From Aristolochia californica (lineage: Eukaryota; Streptophyta; Magnoliopsida; Piperales; Aristolochiaceae): a stretch of 64,000 nt of DNA. The notes beneath the pieces were generated by a model. That model made no database searches and was not told the origin of the DNA. It saw only the letters and a list, made by a program, of their open reading frames with translations. The DNA lies in contig JARWKL010000003.1 of the NCBI GenBank assembly GCA_029961685.1, positions 12,323,282-12,387,281 on the forward strand. The letters run 5' to 3'. Positions 1 to 11,273 of this stretch are shown piece after piece (position 1 is the stretch's first letter; each line of letters opens with the position of its first letter). The position numbers were made by a program, and so were the translations under genes.

Positions 1-180
1 ACTGCCATTCTGTCTCCAAACAGCTGTTGGATCCTACTTCCTAAGAAAACTTCCAAGTTGAATTCTAGTAAACTTGTGGTTGTGGATTCTGGTAGTTGTG
101 GAAGATATGGGAATCCTTTAGATATCGAAATCTTTAGCCATCAACTCGGTTCTGCAACTGGATTCACTATAAGTCCATGA
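1..180 (+). CDS. Possible last exon of an unidentified gene, cut by the left edge
   Basis: A reading frame open from base 1 runs 59 codons to a TGA at 178-180. It has a balanced amino-acid composition and ends in GFTISP. It has no start codon in the window, so if real it is a 3'-terminal exon or the end of a longer exon. About 230 bases of T-rich, UTR-like sequence follow. I do not recognise the protein and see no domain. The copia fragment starting at 865 and the sequence from 300 onward do not extend it. A random frame of 59 codons is quite possible in AT-rich plant DNA, so this is a weak call, made only because the frame covers the whole segment without a stop. Confidence 0.35.
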   Translation, partial: TAILSPNSCWILLPKKTSKLNSSKLVVVDSGSCGRYGNPLDIEIFSHQLGSATGFTISP

Positions 181-864
181 TTCTGACTGCATCTCTTTTC
201 CAGTTTGTCTTTGTAATTGGTTTTATATTGAACTCTATGGTCATATTCTATGGATAGCTAGCTGCTAATACTTTTGGAACAATGATGGTCGTGTTCATCA
301 TCTGGGCATTTATTTACTTCCCTCTTGCCCTTCTTAGCACCACTGTTGGCAGAAATTTGTGCGGATCTCTGAATAATCCTTGTCGTGGCCTTTGGATGAT
401 CTCCATGCAGGATCTGTGAATAATCTCATGCAGGAGTGATGATTTAAGATGTTTGGGGAAGGCTGCTGCTTGCTTCGTCTTCTTCGGTTGTGGTGACCAA
501 GCCGCATTCGGTTCCGCGGCTGCTTCCCCACAGGAGGTCCCTCGATAGCCCTCGTCACTGATAATCGTTTTGGTGGCATTGCGAACACCGAGCTGATCGC
601 TCAGAACATAAAATCTCGTTTGTAGATGGTGAGCTCTGCCTACTTGATGCAGCTTGAACATGATGCAGGATAATTTGTTGATGCTCACCGTGGAAGAAAC
701 TCTGATGTGCTTTGCTGATCTCGGTCCGTCTTGAAATAAAATAAGCAAGCAGGTCCAGGAGCTTAATATCTTTTATTTGGATTCCAAGTCTTTGGTTCCA
801 CCTGGTCCTGTGATAAGCCAAAGATAGAGGAGTCAGTTATAGAACTCATGTGATGAAGCCAACT
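181..864. other. No recognisable gene; somewhat GC-richer stretch
   Basis: Frames of 60-144 codons occur on the minus strand between 314 and 957, overlapping one another in different frames. None shows a domain I know. The stretch 400-720 is less AT-rich than its surroundings, which lengthens chance frames. Nothing here can be named. Confidence 0.4.
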
Positions 865-1062
865 TGTTACTGTTAGCTTTATTGTTATTAGTTTGTTATA
901 ATTGTCTTCTTCTAGAACTTCTATTAGCTGTATTTCAGTTATACAAGCTATTATCACAGCTGGTTTTCTTCTATTGTAATCACTTTATGAAGAACTATAT
1001 ATATTCATTTTCTTGCTTCTCTAATAAAGAGAGCAGAGATTACAACTTCACAAATTCTATCT
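865..1062 (+). repeat. Probable 5' LTR of a Ty1/copia element
   Basis: The stretch begins TGTTACTGTTAG and is followed at 1063-1074 by TAGTATCAGAGC, one base from the TGGTATCAGAGC primer-binding site typical of plant copia elements. A copia gag frame begins about 100 bases downstream. The 3' border is blurred: the expected CA before the PBS reads CT. No matching 3' LTR was found, so the element is truncated and no target-site duplication can be tested. Length (about 200 bp) suits a small copia LTR. Confidence 0.5.
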
Positions 1063-1074
1063 TAGTATCAGAGC
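1063..1074 (+). promoter_or_regulatory. Primer-binding site (tRNA-iMet type)
   Basis: TAGTATCAGAGC differs by one base from the canonical plant copia primer-binding site. It sits between the LTR and the gag frame. Confidence 0.6.
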
Positions 1075-1187
1075 TTTTGATCAAAGGTGTGGGAATTCTC
1101 TTAATTTTTTTTTCTCTTGATCTAATCTTTGCTTCCACTCAATCTTCTTCGTCTTTTGGCTCAATTGGATCTGGACAAAGCTCAACA

Positions 1188-2231
1188 ATGACGTTCATTC
1201 CTTCCTATCAAATGTTCAATCACACTTTGCCTGTGAAACTTGATCGAATGAATTACATCTTGTGGAGATCTCAGATTGATAATGTTGTTTTTATTAATGG
1301 TTTTGAGAATTTCTTAGATGGAACCTCTATTTGTCCAGAGAAAGAATCGAGTTCAGGAGAGATCAATCCAGCTTTTGTTGGTTGGAGGAGACAAGATCGA
1401 ACAATCCTCAGTTGGATCTACTCGTCACTCACACCATGTATCATGGTACAGATCATAGGCCATAGTTCATCTTACTCTGCCTGGAATGCCTTAGAGAAAG
1501 CCTTCTTATCTCCTTCAAGAGCCAGAATAATGCAACTAAGGCTAGAGTTACAATCAACAAAAAAAGGCTCACTATCTATGATAGACTACATAATGAAAAT
1601 CAAAGCAGTTATAGATAATCTAGCAGCTATTAGAGAACTTGTCTCAGAACAAGATCAGGTTATGAATCTCCTTGGAGGTCTTGGATCTTGCTGCAATGTT
1701 GTTGTTAATGCAATCACCATTAGAGATGATAAGATCTCTCTTGAAGTTGTACACAGTATGCTACTAGCTTTTGAACATCGTCTTGAGCAACAAAGCTCAA
1801 TTGAACAAATGTCCACTATGTCTGCCAATTATGCTTCTTTCTCTAATAACAGAGGTGGTGGAAAGAAATTTAATGGAGGTCGTGGACAAGGCTATACTCC
1901 AAATTCCAGCAACTACCACTCCAAAGGTCGTGGTCGTGGGGGTAGATATGGGCAGAATGGAAGGCAAAACTCTAGCTCTGCTAAGAAGTCTCAATGCCAG
2001 TTATATGGTAAATTTGGCCACACAGTTCAAGTCTGTTACCACATATTTGATATCTCCTTTCAAAACACTCAGGACACTTCTACTCCTTCAAATGTTGGTA
2101 ATCAAATCACTATACCTGTTATGGTTGTCTCTTCTAACAATCTTTCAGATGACAATTGGTATCTTGATTCTGAAGCAATTCTATCTTCGTACAAACTTGG
2201 TAACTCCTCCTCACATCCTCTATATCCATAG
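1188..2231 (+). pseudogene. Ty1/copia gag polyprotein fragment (UBN2-type), truncated in the protease
   Basis: The frame encodes a copia-type capsid/nucleocapsid precursor. From the ATG at 1188 there is a UBN2 capsid region (key residues around NYILWRSQI, then WNALEKAF, then MIDYIMKIK). A Gly/Arg-rich basic linker follows (about 1850-1980), then a zinc knuckle in which the second cysteine has become tyrosine (CQLYGKFGH...C). The frame ends just after the protease signature, where the expected DSG reads DSE. Homology stops near 2180, and the rest of the frame to 2231 is unrelated DNA. The frame is also open upstream to 864, through the LTR; those residues are not a credible gag N terminus, and the native start may have been nearer 1130 and lost. 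Integrase and reverse transcriptase are missing. Confidence 0.8.
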
Positions 2232-3199
2232 CAGTGCCTAATTTCTTTAAACTCGCACGCAAAGACCTCAGCGAAAACCTTACATGTATACATGAATGAT
2301 TCTCCATCCGTCGATTTCTTATCAGGAAACAAGGCAGACCAGAAGGTCTGCACATGACTAATGGTGGATTCCATCGGTCTTGAGGGCGCATGATGAGGTT
2401 TTATTACCTGTCTAACCTAGTTTCACTATACTCAATATCAGTTTGAAGATTCTATTGGCGATCTGAATAATATCTGATCATTGTTCACCGGTTATTTCTG
2501 GGGCTGATGGCGTTTAAATATTTTTATGTTTGATAAGTATTGAGTCGGTGTGATTGGTTTCATTGGCTCAATTTTTGGTTTATTGGTTTATTTTACTTGA
2601 GGTCTTTTCTGTGCCAACTTGTAGAGGTGAGGTGGATCTAGCTTATTTTACTTGGTGGGATTACATATAAGTTTGGATTCTCATATTTGAGGAGTTTTGA
2701 GGATTCAGATGTGGGTGCTATCAGTAAGGACTGTAGTTGTACCTGCAACAAATAGCTCTTCTGATTGGTGGGAATGGAATTGGGTTGTTTTACCCACTTC
2801 TTACATGATTTCAGCACTTAAATGGAGACCTGGTCCAACTCTGATCCGTATTTGGGTTTGAGACTGGATCCGATTCCGGGTTTGATTTCGGGTCCGACTT
2901 GAAATATATGATTCAGATTGATAGAATGAGTTCAATCCGTGTGTTCTCATACCTGTTTCTAATAATTTTATTTTTATTTTTATTTTGAGTGGAGATAGCA
3001 TGAGGTGATTTGGTTCAATGTCTCTTCTCTTGTGTTTGGCTTGCTTATTTGCAAAGATTTCACTTTTTTCACATCATTAAACTCTGAAAACTTTTTGTCA
3101 TCCCCTAGAAATTCGCTTGTGATCATACTTGGCCAATTTATTAATTTATTTCAGTTATGATATTACTCTCTCCTTCTTATTACCATAGTGGTTATTTTC
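2232..3199. other. Unassigned sequence without a recognisable gene
   Basis: Short minus-strand frames at 2102-2391 span the break at the end of the gag fragment and show no domain. The part 2830-2910 has a run of GATCC/TCCG and GGGTTTG words of the kind seen in hAT subterminal sequence, without definable ends. Confidence 0.4.
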
Positions 3200-4255
3200 T
3201 CTTTCTTTCATTCCCTACATATCCATTTTATCAATTACCTTTTCCCTACCATCCTTTTCTTAATTCTCGCATACCCCTTTTGGCCAACTTCTCGTGAATT
3301 ACTTCGATTGGTTCCTCCTTTATAATATGAGTGTTATAAGTCTATTGGGATTTTTTATTGGTACCCTTAAGTGGGTCTTTATCATTGTCCTTTTGAGTGA
3401 TAGGCGTTACCCTTTTTTAATAATTATTATCACTATTTTATTCAAAATTCTATGAGGTTGGTTTTGAATTTTTTTTTTATGTATATCACCCATCAATTTT
3501 TGAGAGTTTGTGTTCGGCTGAGTACCTATCCTTGATACACCTTGATGGATGAGATAACAAATACAATTTTTTTTAAAGTTGAGATTACACTGATAACTCT
3601 CAACTTGAGGGGGAGAATAGAAGGAGAAGTATGAAGGATTCTATAAGCTGCATCAAGCCGGGTCACTTTCCTTACTCTATTAATTTGATAATTCTATTTG
3701 AAAGTTAAATGTTGTTGTGGTTGTGCCTTCTTTTGGAATTGAACTATGGGTATTGTTATTACTTGAGAAGATGAAATACAATTACCATGAAGAATTCCAA
3801 ATATTATGGTTATCAAATTTTATATGACTAGAATATTTACGTTAGGGGAAATACATTGTGAAGAATTTCTTTTTGAAGACCAATTTTTTTCATTGTAAGT
3901 TGAATTTATAAACTCTAGCTTAAGGAAGAATGTTGAAGAACATATATGAGAGACTCTTACATGACTCTTACAGTAAGAAGTCTCATAGAGCCTGAATAAA
4001 TTTGGTGGAGTCTTGTAGGAGTCTCATAGAAGAATCTTTATTTAAAGGTGTTTTAGTTATATTAGTCTTCTATTTATGTTAAATTGTTTAATTTTTATAG
4101 AACTTACCTTTTAGCGTTTGACTTTGGGTGTAATTAGGACAATCATAGTTTACTATAATCTGATTCTTCTTGTTTCCTCTATTATAAATAGATGTTCATT
4201 ACACTCAGTTACAATTAAGTCAAGGAATTATTATTTCTTCTCCAGAATTTCAACA
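3200..4255 (+). mobile_element. 3' part of a non-coding LTR retrotransposon with its LTR (family of 8892 and 11274)
   Basis: The LTR at 3931-4255 begins TGTTGAAGAACA and ends TTTCAACA. It shares with the LTRs at 8892, 10375, 11274 and 14174 the words AAGAAGTCT, AAAGGTGTTTTAGT, TTTGGGTGTAATT and CTATTATAAATAGA. A purine-rich stretch (AGCTTAAGGAAGAA, 3917-3930) lies immediately before it as the polypurine tract. The upstream internal part (about 3240-3690) matches the internal 3' region of the copies at 9990-10370 and 13040-13480, including a GGCCAAC...CTCGTG segment and an AACTTGAGGGGGAG-like tract. No 5' LTR or primer-binding site was found, so this is a truncated copy. There is no coding capacity. 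Confidence 0.65.
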
Positions 4256-5222
4256 ATTGGTAGAAGTCTTTTAGCCAATGAAATTAATTTTTTTATTTTT
4301 TATATTAAAATTTATTTTTCTTTGGGTGAAATATAGAGTTACCTAAGCCACGACAAAAGCTCAACACACTTGATGGAGCAAATTTATTGTTAAGCTATAA
4401 CGAATCGACGTAACAACGGTGTTGTTGATGACTAGTATAATATTTTTTGGTTTATTGTTGCCATCATTATCTAATAGAGCATTACAAAACACATTTTTCC
4501 ACCCACTTTAAGAGGAATTGGAGTGATTTTTTTTATCACCTAAAACCAACATAAATGATAGAAATTTTACTTAAGCAAAAAAATTTTAGCTTGCACTTTT
4601 GTCCTTCAATTTTCTATTGATAATTTGGTAAGAAAGCACCCTAAAATAATTTGACAAAAAAATTCATATTTTGCATGATGATTTTCTTTTCTAAATTCAA
4701 CTTGAGGAGAAGAAAGAAACAATAAGAAATTGAACAATTAAATTCATACTTTAAATGACAATTCAATATCAATCAAATTGTTGATTAACATTCACTTCAC
4801 TTGGAACGTTCAAGGGTCCAAATCTTGTGCTCAAATCCCACACATAGGATTACAAATAGAAACTCTATAATACTCAACACATATAATAAACATTGACTTG
4901 TGTGGTTTATCATCTTTGGATGCATGTAGGCTCTCATGACTGAACCATGTGAAACCTCCTTTTATTCTTTTATTCTTCCATTTTACATTTTGGGCTGATG
5001 AGCACTTTCTTTTAATTTTACTTAAAAGGGGGATTAAATTTGATTCGATTTTGTTTAACTAATATATTATATCATTTTTATATAAAAAATTTAATCAAAT
5101 AGCTTGTTTTACATTATTATTCTTTTTGTTTTCCTTTTCAAGTAAAACTTCAATTGTTCCAGTGTAAATCAAACTTGAAACTAGCTAAAAAGACATAACT
5201 GATGTAATAGAACATCCCTCTA
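4256..5222. other. AT-rich spacer, nothing recognised
   Basis: No frame with a known domain and no paired repeats were seen. At about 4818-4850 there is a weak tRNA B-box-like word (CTCAAATCCCAC) without a convincing A box. Confidence 0.45.
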
Positions 5223-5539
5223 GGGTCTATTTGGAACCCCTAAAAAAGAAAAAAAATGAGAATTTGATCATTATTATTCCCAAAAATTGTTACTGAAAAT
5301 GAGATAATAATCAAATTCTTCTTTTCACTAACTATTTTTGGGAATAATAATGGTCAAATTCTTCTTTTCACTAACTATTTTTGGGAATAATAATGGTCAA
5401 ATTCTTCTTTTCACTAACTATTTTTGGGAATAATAATGGTCAAATTCTTCTTTTCACTAACTATTTTTGGGAATAATAATGGTCAAATTCTTCTTTTCTT
5501 TTATTTTATTTTCTTTTCCATGGGGTTCCAAATAGACCC
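5223..5539. mobile_element. MITE (PIF/Harbinger-Tourist type) with perfect 18-bp terminal inverted repeats
   Basis: GGGTCTATTTGGAACCCC at 5223-5240 is the exact reverse complement of 5522-5539. The flanking trinucleotides are CTA (left) and TTA (right), close to the TWA duplication of Tourist-like elements. Inside the left repeat, GAATTTGATCATTATTATTCCC is mirrored on the right by GGGAATAATAATGGTCAAATTC, so the ancestral element was largely palindromic. The right arm has been amplified in tandem (separate entry). There is no coding capacity, as expected for a MITE. Confidence 0.8.
5299..5500. repeat. 43-bp minisatellite inside the MITE, about 4.6 copies
   Basis: The unit contains GGTCAAATTCTTCTTTTCAC followed by TAACTATTTTTGGGAATAATAAT. 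The three middle copies are identical by eye; the first lacks the GG of GGTC. The array is an expansion of the right subterminal arm of the MITE. Confidence 0.9.
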
Positions 5540-6789
5540 TTAGTGTACGAAGGAGGACCGGATCTGAATCCAGCCAAAAAATTAAAGTTGAGTTTGAAAG
5601 ATGTTTGAACACAGATCATTTGGCCAAACATAGCTGATTCCGAACCTACCCAGGAAATGTAATCAATTGTTCCTTGTAATCTTGTAGAAACACACCTAAA
5701 ATCTACTATAAAGGGACAATGAGCCAAATTTGCATACCTTTACAACATGAACACAAATCAAAAAGCAAACAAGAAACCACTGTCTCATGAACTTCCACAC
5801 TCAATTTACAACATTTGGCCAAGTTTTCTTTCTTTAGAGCCCTTGAAAGGTCTTTCCACGATCGCTCCGAACAAGAAGAGACACAAGCCATCCCATTTCA
5901 AGCACACTTTTAAAGAGGTCTTTGCATAAGACATTCCACTTTTTGACATAACTAGTTTTATACCTAGAAAAATGACTTTTTGATACAAAATAAAAATCCC
6001 ATCAAAGCTAACATAAAATAAGGTAAATTTGGACTATTGGGTTAAATTTAGGCAAACTCATTTAACTAACACTCAAATTTAATTACTAGACCTAAATGAG
6101 TGAAACTTTTTTAGTCATTTTTAAATAGATTTTATTTAGTACAAATTTAAATTCATTTTACTTTTTTTTTCTGTTTTACTAAGATATTTTAGTATGAGAT
6201 GTTAATTAATTCTTTAATTTATGTCATGCTTAGTTTGTGTATGTCTTTGATGACTTATCTAGGACTATTTATAGATGTGATGTCAAGTGATTAGTATGCA
6301 TTTGTCAAAAGATCCTTATTCAAGAAAAATGCATATAAGTTTTATTGCTAAACATATAGATCACATATAGTATAAATGACATAAAATTGGATTTAAGTAT
6401 ATGTTGATACAATAACTTTGCCAAAATTGAAGGAAGTTATATTTTTCATCTTTAATTATGATGAAATAAAAATTTATTTTATTTCCTGATTTGCCCACAG
6501 GTATCAAGAAATATGAATAATTTTCTATTTTCATCATAAAGTTCACCTATGAATCAATTGTGTTAAAATATTTGCCCATTAGTGGATTGTAGTGATACAT
6601 TGATTCATGTTTATTTTGAGTACGACTTGTATTTGTAGGCATAATATGTATGTGTAGTTACATGTACCTCAATTTTGTATGATGTAAATATGATCATTTT
6701 GTTTATTTACTTGCATGCAATTGTTCCATCTTTGATGACATTTGGAAATTCATTTGAAATCCTATTTAAGTGGTACTACAAGGTTTGGA
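5540..6789. other. AT-rich sequence, nothing recognised
   Basis: A 60-codon frame at 5747-5929 (+) and several minus-strand frames show no known motif. No repeats with definable ends were seen. Confidence 0.4.
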
Positions 6790-7560
6790 AGGAGAAAATT
6801 CTCCTTCATTTGCGGGTGCCTACACCTTGACTATGCTCATCATAAGGAATAGCCTATTGTACCTACAGATACTAGCACTCTAGCTGAGATCGCGTTATAC
6901 GACTATCCAATTACGTAAGTGTAATATTTATTAAATCTCACATTATTGCTAGTATTTGTGGGTCCATACTTGAGTAAAAAAATATCAAAGACTATATAAT
7001 GGTTATTGATGAACAATTCAAGTCTTCAGATAAGGCACACATAAGTACCTTGATAGGGCAATTATAATCCATGAAACTCAGTATCACCAGAGGTGTACAC
7101 AAGCATATCATGCATATGAAGGACATAACTGCTCCATTTATGTCTCTAAAAAATGAGATATCTAAGTCTTTTTTGGTGCACCTTATCTTGAATTCTCTCC
7201 CTCTCAATACAAGCTTCTTAAAAATTTTATGACCGACATAAATAAATATGATCAATTAAAGAACTCATGGCCATGTGTGTCAAAAAAAAAAAGGAAGATT
7301 CAATTATGAACTAGTTGAAAGTGCACATTTGGAGGGTCATAGTAAAAACAACAGGCAAACCATAAAATGAAAGGGAAAAGTTGTATCTCTCATCCATTTT
7401 TATAATAAGGACGTTGTCCATTATTGTTTTTTTAAAAAGAAGGGGCATATCAAGAAGAACTACTTGAAAAGGATGGCATAACATATGGTGGATTGCAAAT
7501 ACCATGTAAGACTTCTTAAACAAAAGGGAACTTATGGGAAATGAATGAAGCATCCATTCA
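6790..7560 (+). pseudogene. Decayed Ty1/copia gag (UBN2-type), no long frame left
   Basis: The plus strand carries scattered pieces of a copia capsid in the right order. Near 6815-6900 there is a piece reading LDYA...TDTSTLAEIALYD. At 7067-7220 a piece reads MKLSITRGV...HIMHMKD and continues through SFLVHLILNSLP. At about 7255-7285 comes ELMAMCV. At about 7420-7490 a CFFKKKGHIKKNYLK stretch is left from the zinc knuckle, its later Cys and His lost. Stops and frameshifts separate these pieces. It is an old copy: no LTR or primer-binding site could be tied to it, although a TGTTGG word at 7743 marks where the satellite begins. Confidence 0.7.
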
Positions 7561-7744
7561 GGCAACCAAATGCATTCACATCTGAAAGCGAGTGGGACCT
7601 ACAAAACATTTTGAGATTTGAATTTATTTTGGATTTAAAATGAATAAATTATATTTTGAGTTTTTTCTAGAAATTTAATTTTTGTATAAAGGCTCGTAGC
7701 TTTGAGTTTTTATTTAATTTTGCTAGTACTTCTTTTTCTTTGTT

Positions 7745-8891
7745 GGAAAACTCACTAGTAGTCAAGTACTCTAGGCCAAGAAGTTGACTACTTTGAAGCC
7801 AACATTACTCAATCACACAAATACATAATAAAAAGTAGTCAACTAATTACATAACTACAAAATAACAAGCAAACAACTCGTAGACAAAGAGAGTTTTTTG
7901 AAATTTCAAAAAATCAGCTAACTAGGAGAAGTTGACCGCTTTAGTACTAGAGCTTTGATTGGAAAAAGGAGCCTCACATGCAGTCTAGTACTCTGTGCCA
8001 CAAAGTCAACTACTATGAAGCAACATCATTCAAGCAGTCAATTACATTGCAAAAACCAATCAACTAGTAGAAACAAATAATTTTAGGGGAATTTTTTAGG
8101 CAATTGATTTCACCAGAAGAATTTCACCACATTAGCATTGGAGAGTTTCATTGGAAAGAGGAGCCTCACAAGTAGTTGACTATTTTGGGCCAAGATGTCG
8201 ACTACCTCGAAACCAACATCACTCAAGTAGACAACTACATAGCAAGAAGCAATAGATTCACAAAAATAGAGTTTTGCAGATTTTCAAGAAGTCAACAATA
8301 CTAAAAACGTTGACCACTTCAGTACTAGAGCTTTGAATTGCTAAAGGAGACTCATATGCATATGCAGTAAATTAATTTGGACCATGCATTCAATTACTTT
8401 GAACCAACACCACTTAAGTAGTCAACTACATAGCAAAAACCAACCTAGTAGTAGAAACTAAGTACTGGGAATTTTTAGGCCGTTGACTACACTAGAAGCA
8501 ATCAACTACTTTATTTCTAGAGCTTTTTACTGGAAAGAGGAGTCTCACAAGCAATTGACTACTTTGAAGCTAGAATCATGTCGACTACACAACAACATAC
8601 AACAGATTGGTAGAAACAAAGATTTTTGGAAATCTTCAAGCGGTTGACAACTTGAATACTAGATCTTTGCACTAGAAAAAGAGAACCTCACATGAAATTG
8701 ACTACTTTGGGTCATGTACTCAACTCCATCGAAACAACATCACTTAACCAATCAACTACATTGCAAAAAGCAGACAACTAGTAGAAGCAGTGAGTTTTGG
8801 GAATTTTCAAGCAATGGAATACTTCAATTTTGTAGATTTTCATAGGAAAAAGGAACCTCACTAGCAATCAACTACCATGGGCCAAGAAATC
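7745..8891. repeat. Degenerate satellite, unit about 150-195 bp (first block)
   Basis: A motif of the form CTTTg.a.TGGAAAgAGGAgCCTCACA recurs near 7952, 8146, 8331, 8521, 8670 and 8840. Between these copies recur (G)TCAACTAC, ACATCACTCAAG, ACTACATtGCAAAAA and AGTAGAAACAAA in the same order. Spacing is about 150-195 bp, so there are roughly six units. The units are far from identical. The block stops at 8891, where a retroelement is inserted, and resumes at 10610. Confidence 0.7.
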
Positions 8892-9206
8892 TATTGAAGA
8901 GAAGATATGGAAACCTCTTACATGATTCTCATAATAAGAAGTCTTACAAAACCAAAATTATTATAGAACGAGGTCTCATGGAAGAGTTTCAGTTTAAAGG
9001 TGTTTTAGTTATGTCAGTCTTATATTTATATTGAGTTTTTTAATTAATCTAGGACTGATCTTTAAGTGTTAGAGTTTGGGTGTAATTGGGACAAGGATAG
9101 TTTAATTATAATTGGACTCTACTACTTTCCTCTATTATAAATAGGGATTCATGTACTCTAATTACATCAAATCAATGAAGTATTTTTGTGTTCCATAAAT
9201 TTAACA
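8892..9206 (+). repeat. 5' LTR of the 8892-10609 element
   Basis: About 315 bp. It contains the promoter-like CCTCTATTATAAATAGG near 9130-9150 and ends just before the primer-binding site. The initial TG has become TA. Confidence 0.8.
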
Positions 9207-9559
9207 TGGTATCAAAGAAGGTTCTATGAGTTGACTCAATCAACCCACAAAGTTAATGTGATCCTATCTGATCTATTATCTCTAGTAGTTTAGGTTCATA
9301 TTTATCTTTTTTCTCTTTTTTTATCCCTATACCCGTTGTTTTCTTTGAGTTTTCGCCTCTATAATGAGATTTTCATATTTCATATTATATATTTATGGAA
9401 ATATATTCGAGTCTACTTTCTAATAAAAAAATAATTTTCACAATTGGAATTTTCTACAAAGAGAAATCAATATTTGAAGTAGCAAAGGTCAGATTGCAAA
9501 AGAAGTTCGAGCAATAGCAGAAAGCTACAACTTTCGAGCTATTTTATGCTATCAAGAAT

Positions 9560-9892
9560 GTGACTTTATATGGAGAATTACATATAAAAAGAAATATTTT
9601 TAAGTCTATTAACTTACCTATTCAACCAATTCTCAATCTAAGGTTTTTATATGGAGATATTGATCTTGGAAGAGTCAATGGTCATTATGGCAAAAAGGAG
9701 AAAGAGTACTTAGTTCGGCTGATTACAAAGACCAAAATCTATCAGATTATTTATCTCAAAAGAAGTATATTTTACGAAGATAAATTATACTTGGATGAAA
9801 TATATTTAAGTTTAGTTTCAAAAAATAAAATCTCATGTCAATCTGATTTATATTTATGGATATATTCGCATTGGAATAATCAAAGGTCATGA
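9560..9892 (+). other. 110-codon frame in the internal region, partly conserved in the sister element
   Basis: This is the longest frame of the element and resembles no family I know. The corresponding stretch of the 11274 element (about 12090-12400) can be read with similar residues (TLYxELxIKRN, then LGRVNGH) but is broken by stops. Because the DNA itself is similar throughout, shared residues alone do not show selection on a protein. It could be the trace of a former gag or simply conserved non-coding sequence. Confidence 0.3.
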
Positions 9893-10374
9893 TGGTATCA
9901 TGTTGCATTGAAAAATCCGAATTTAAGCCGAATTTTTTGAGTTACTTTTAGAGTTGTTGTTATTTATCAACTATAATAGAAATATATCTCCTACCATCCT
10001 GTTTTATTCTCACATACCCCCCTTGGGCCAACCTCTTGTGTGTTGCTTCAGTTGGTTTACCTTTTTATATATATGGGTGTTTTAAGTCAATTGAGACTTT
10101 TTATATGTACACGTGGGGTCTTTTATCACCGTCTTGTGAATGATAGGCATTACCCACCTATCACCCTTTTCTACCTTTGAGAGTCGGTGCCCGGGTTGGC
10201 ACACCGTGATTGAGGAGCTTATTTTTATATCTACGTTATTTGGTTCAAGTTGGACTCACTGCCATTACCTCCTAGCTTGAGAGGAAGAAGTACAAGAAGC
10301 AGTACAAGAAAAAGATATTTTATTCCATATGTTGTGGTAAATTTTATGTGACCAAAATATTCAAGAAAGGGGGA

Positions 10375-10609
10375 CATGACTCTCACAATAAGAAGTCTTA
10401 CAAACCCACAAAAAGTATTATAGAAAAGTTTCAGTTTAAAGGTGTTTTAGATATTGAATAATTTAATTATGCTAGGACTTATCTTTAATTGGGACAAGGG
10501 TAGTTTAATTGTAATTGGACTATACTACTTTCCTCTATTATAAATAGGGGTTCATGTACTCTGATTACATCAAGTCAATGAAGTATTTCTCTTTTCAAAA
10601 AATTCAACA
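10375..10609 (+). repeat. 3' LTR of the 8892-10609 element, 5'-shortened
   Basis: About 235 bp matching 8921-9206. It starts directly at CATGACTCTCACAATAAGAAG after the polypurine run and ends ATTCAACA. It has an internal gap after AAAGGTGTTTTAG relative to the 5' LTR. Confidence 0.75.
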
Positions 10610-10830
10610 AAATCAACTACGTCAAAGCAAGCATCGCTCTAGTAGTCGACTACACAACAACATACAATCAATTGGCAAAAACAAAGAGTTTTGGAAATTT
10701 TCAAGTAGTCGACCACACCAAGAACAATTGATCACTTTAGTGTTGGAGCTTTGCATTGAAAAGAGTCTCAAATGTAGTCAACTACTTTGAATCTAACATC
10801 ACTCAAACAATCAACTGCATTGCAAAATGC
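10610..10830. repeat. Degenerate satellite, second block
   Basis: The satellite resumes after the retroelement with the same order of motifs: GTAGTCGACTACACAACAACATACAA, then CTTTGCATTGAAAAGAGTCTCA near 10748, then AACATCACTCAAACAATCAACTGC. It fades near 10830-10850. Confidence 0.65.
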
Positions 10831-11273
10831 AATTGATTGACAAAAGAAATGGACATTTTTTCTTAATGACAAAGTGTCTTTCTCATAGCCATAACAAATA
10901 GTCCTTAGAACATTAGAGAAATTTTTATTTAAACATATTCCAGCCCAAATAGAAACTTTTTGTTTTGAACGAAGAGGTATTTCAAGCATAAGCCAACTGC
11001 CCAAATGAAGTGGGATTTCATGCAGTTGACAACATCTTAAAGCCTAAATTAGTATAAAACTAGAACTTTAGTGAGAGGACTTTTAGATTCTCACCATAAT
11101 TCACTTAATTCAAAAACATAAAAAGACCTGAGGTTTCACATGTCTTTATCATTTGCTCAAAAGATATACTATTTGACTCCAAGATATAGGTACACTATAA
11201 ATCTACTTAGAAGATAATACTTCAAAACCATAGTTAAGATCAATGGGTAGTGCCACATTATGGGAATGAGAAT
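10831..11273. other. Spacer, nothing recognised
   Basis: Short minus-strand frames only. No repeat ends or domain traces were seen. Confidence 0.4.

Larger units (their letters stand above)
8892..10609 (+). mobile_element. Small non-coding LTR retrotransposon inserted in the satellite, duplication AAATC
   Basis: The 5' LTR is 8892-9206 (starts TATTGAAGAG, ends TTTAACA). A primer-binding site TGGTATCAAAG is at 9207. The 3' LTR is 10375-10609 (ends ATTCAACA), shortened at its 5' end and preceded by the polypurine run AAGAAAGGGGGA. The five bases on each side are AAATC (8887-8891 and 10610-10614), a perfect target-site duplication, and the satellite continues across the insertion. The 1.17-kb internal region has no gag or pol motif; its longest frame is 9560-9892. 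It closely matches the internal region of the element at 11274. It must have moved with proteins supplied in trans. Confidence 0.85.

Noticed and set aside
864..1187. N-terminal extension of the gag frame with a hydrophobic, signal-like start
   Set aside because: It is the translation of the LTR and primer-binding site; the hydrophobicity comes from T-rich DNA.
4804..4855. A second tRNA-like or SINE sequence
   Set aside because: Only a B-box-like word is present; no A box, tail or tRNA shape.
7745..8891. CRISPR array
   Set aside because: Unit lengths and sequences vary, there are no uniform short repeats with unique spacers, and the DNA is from a plant.
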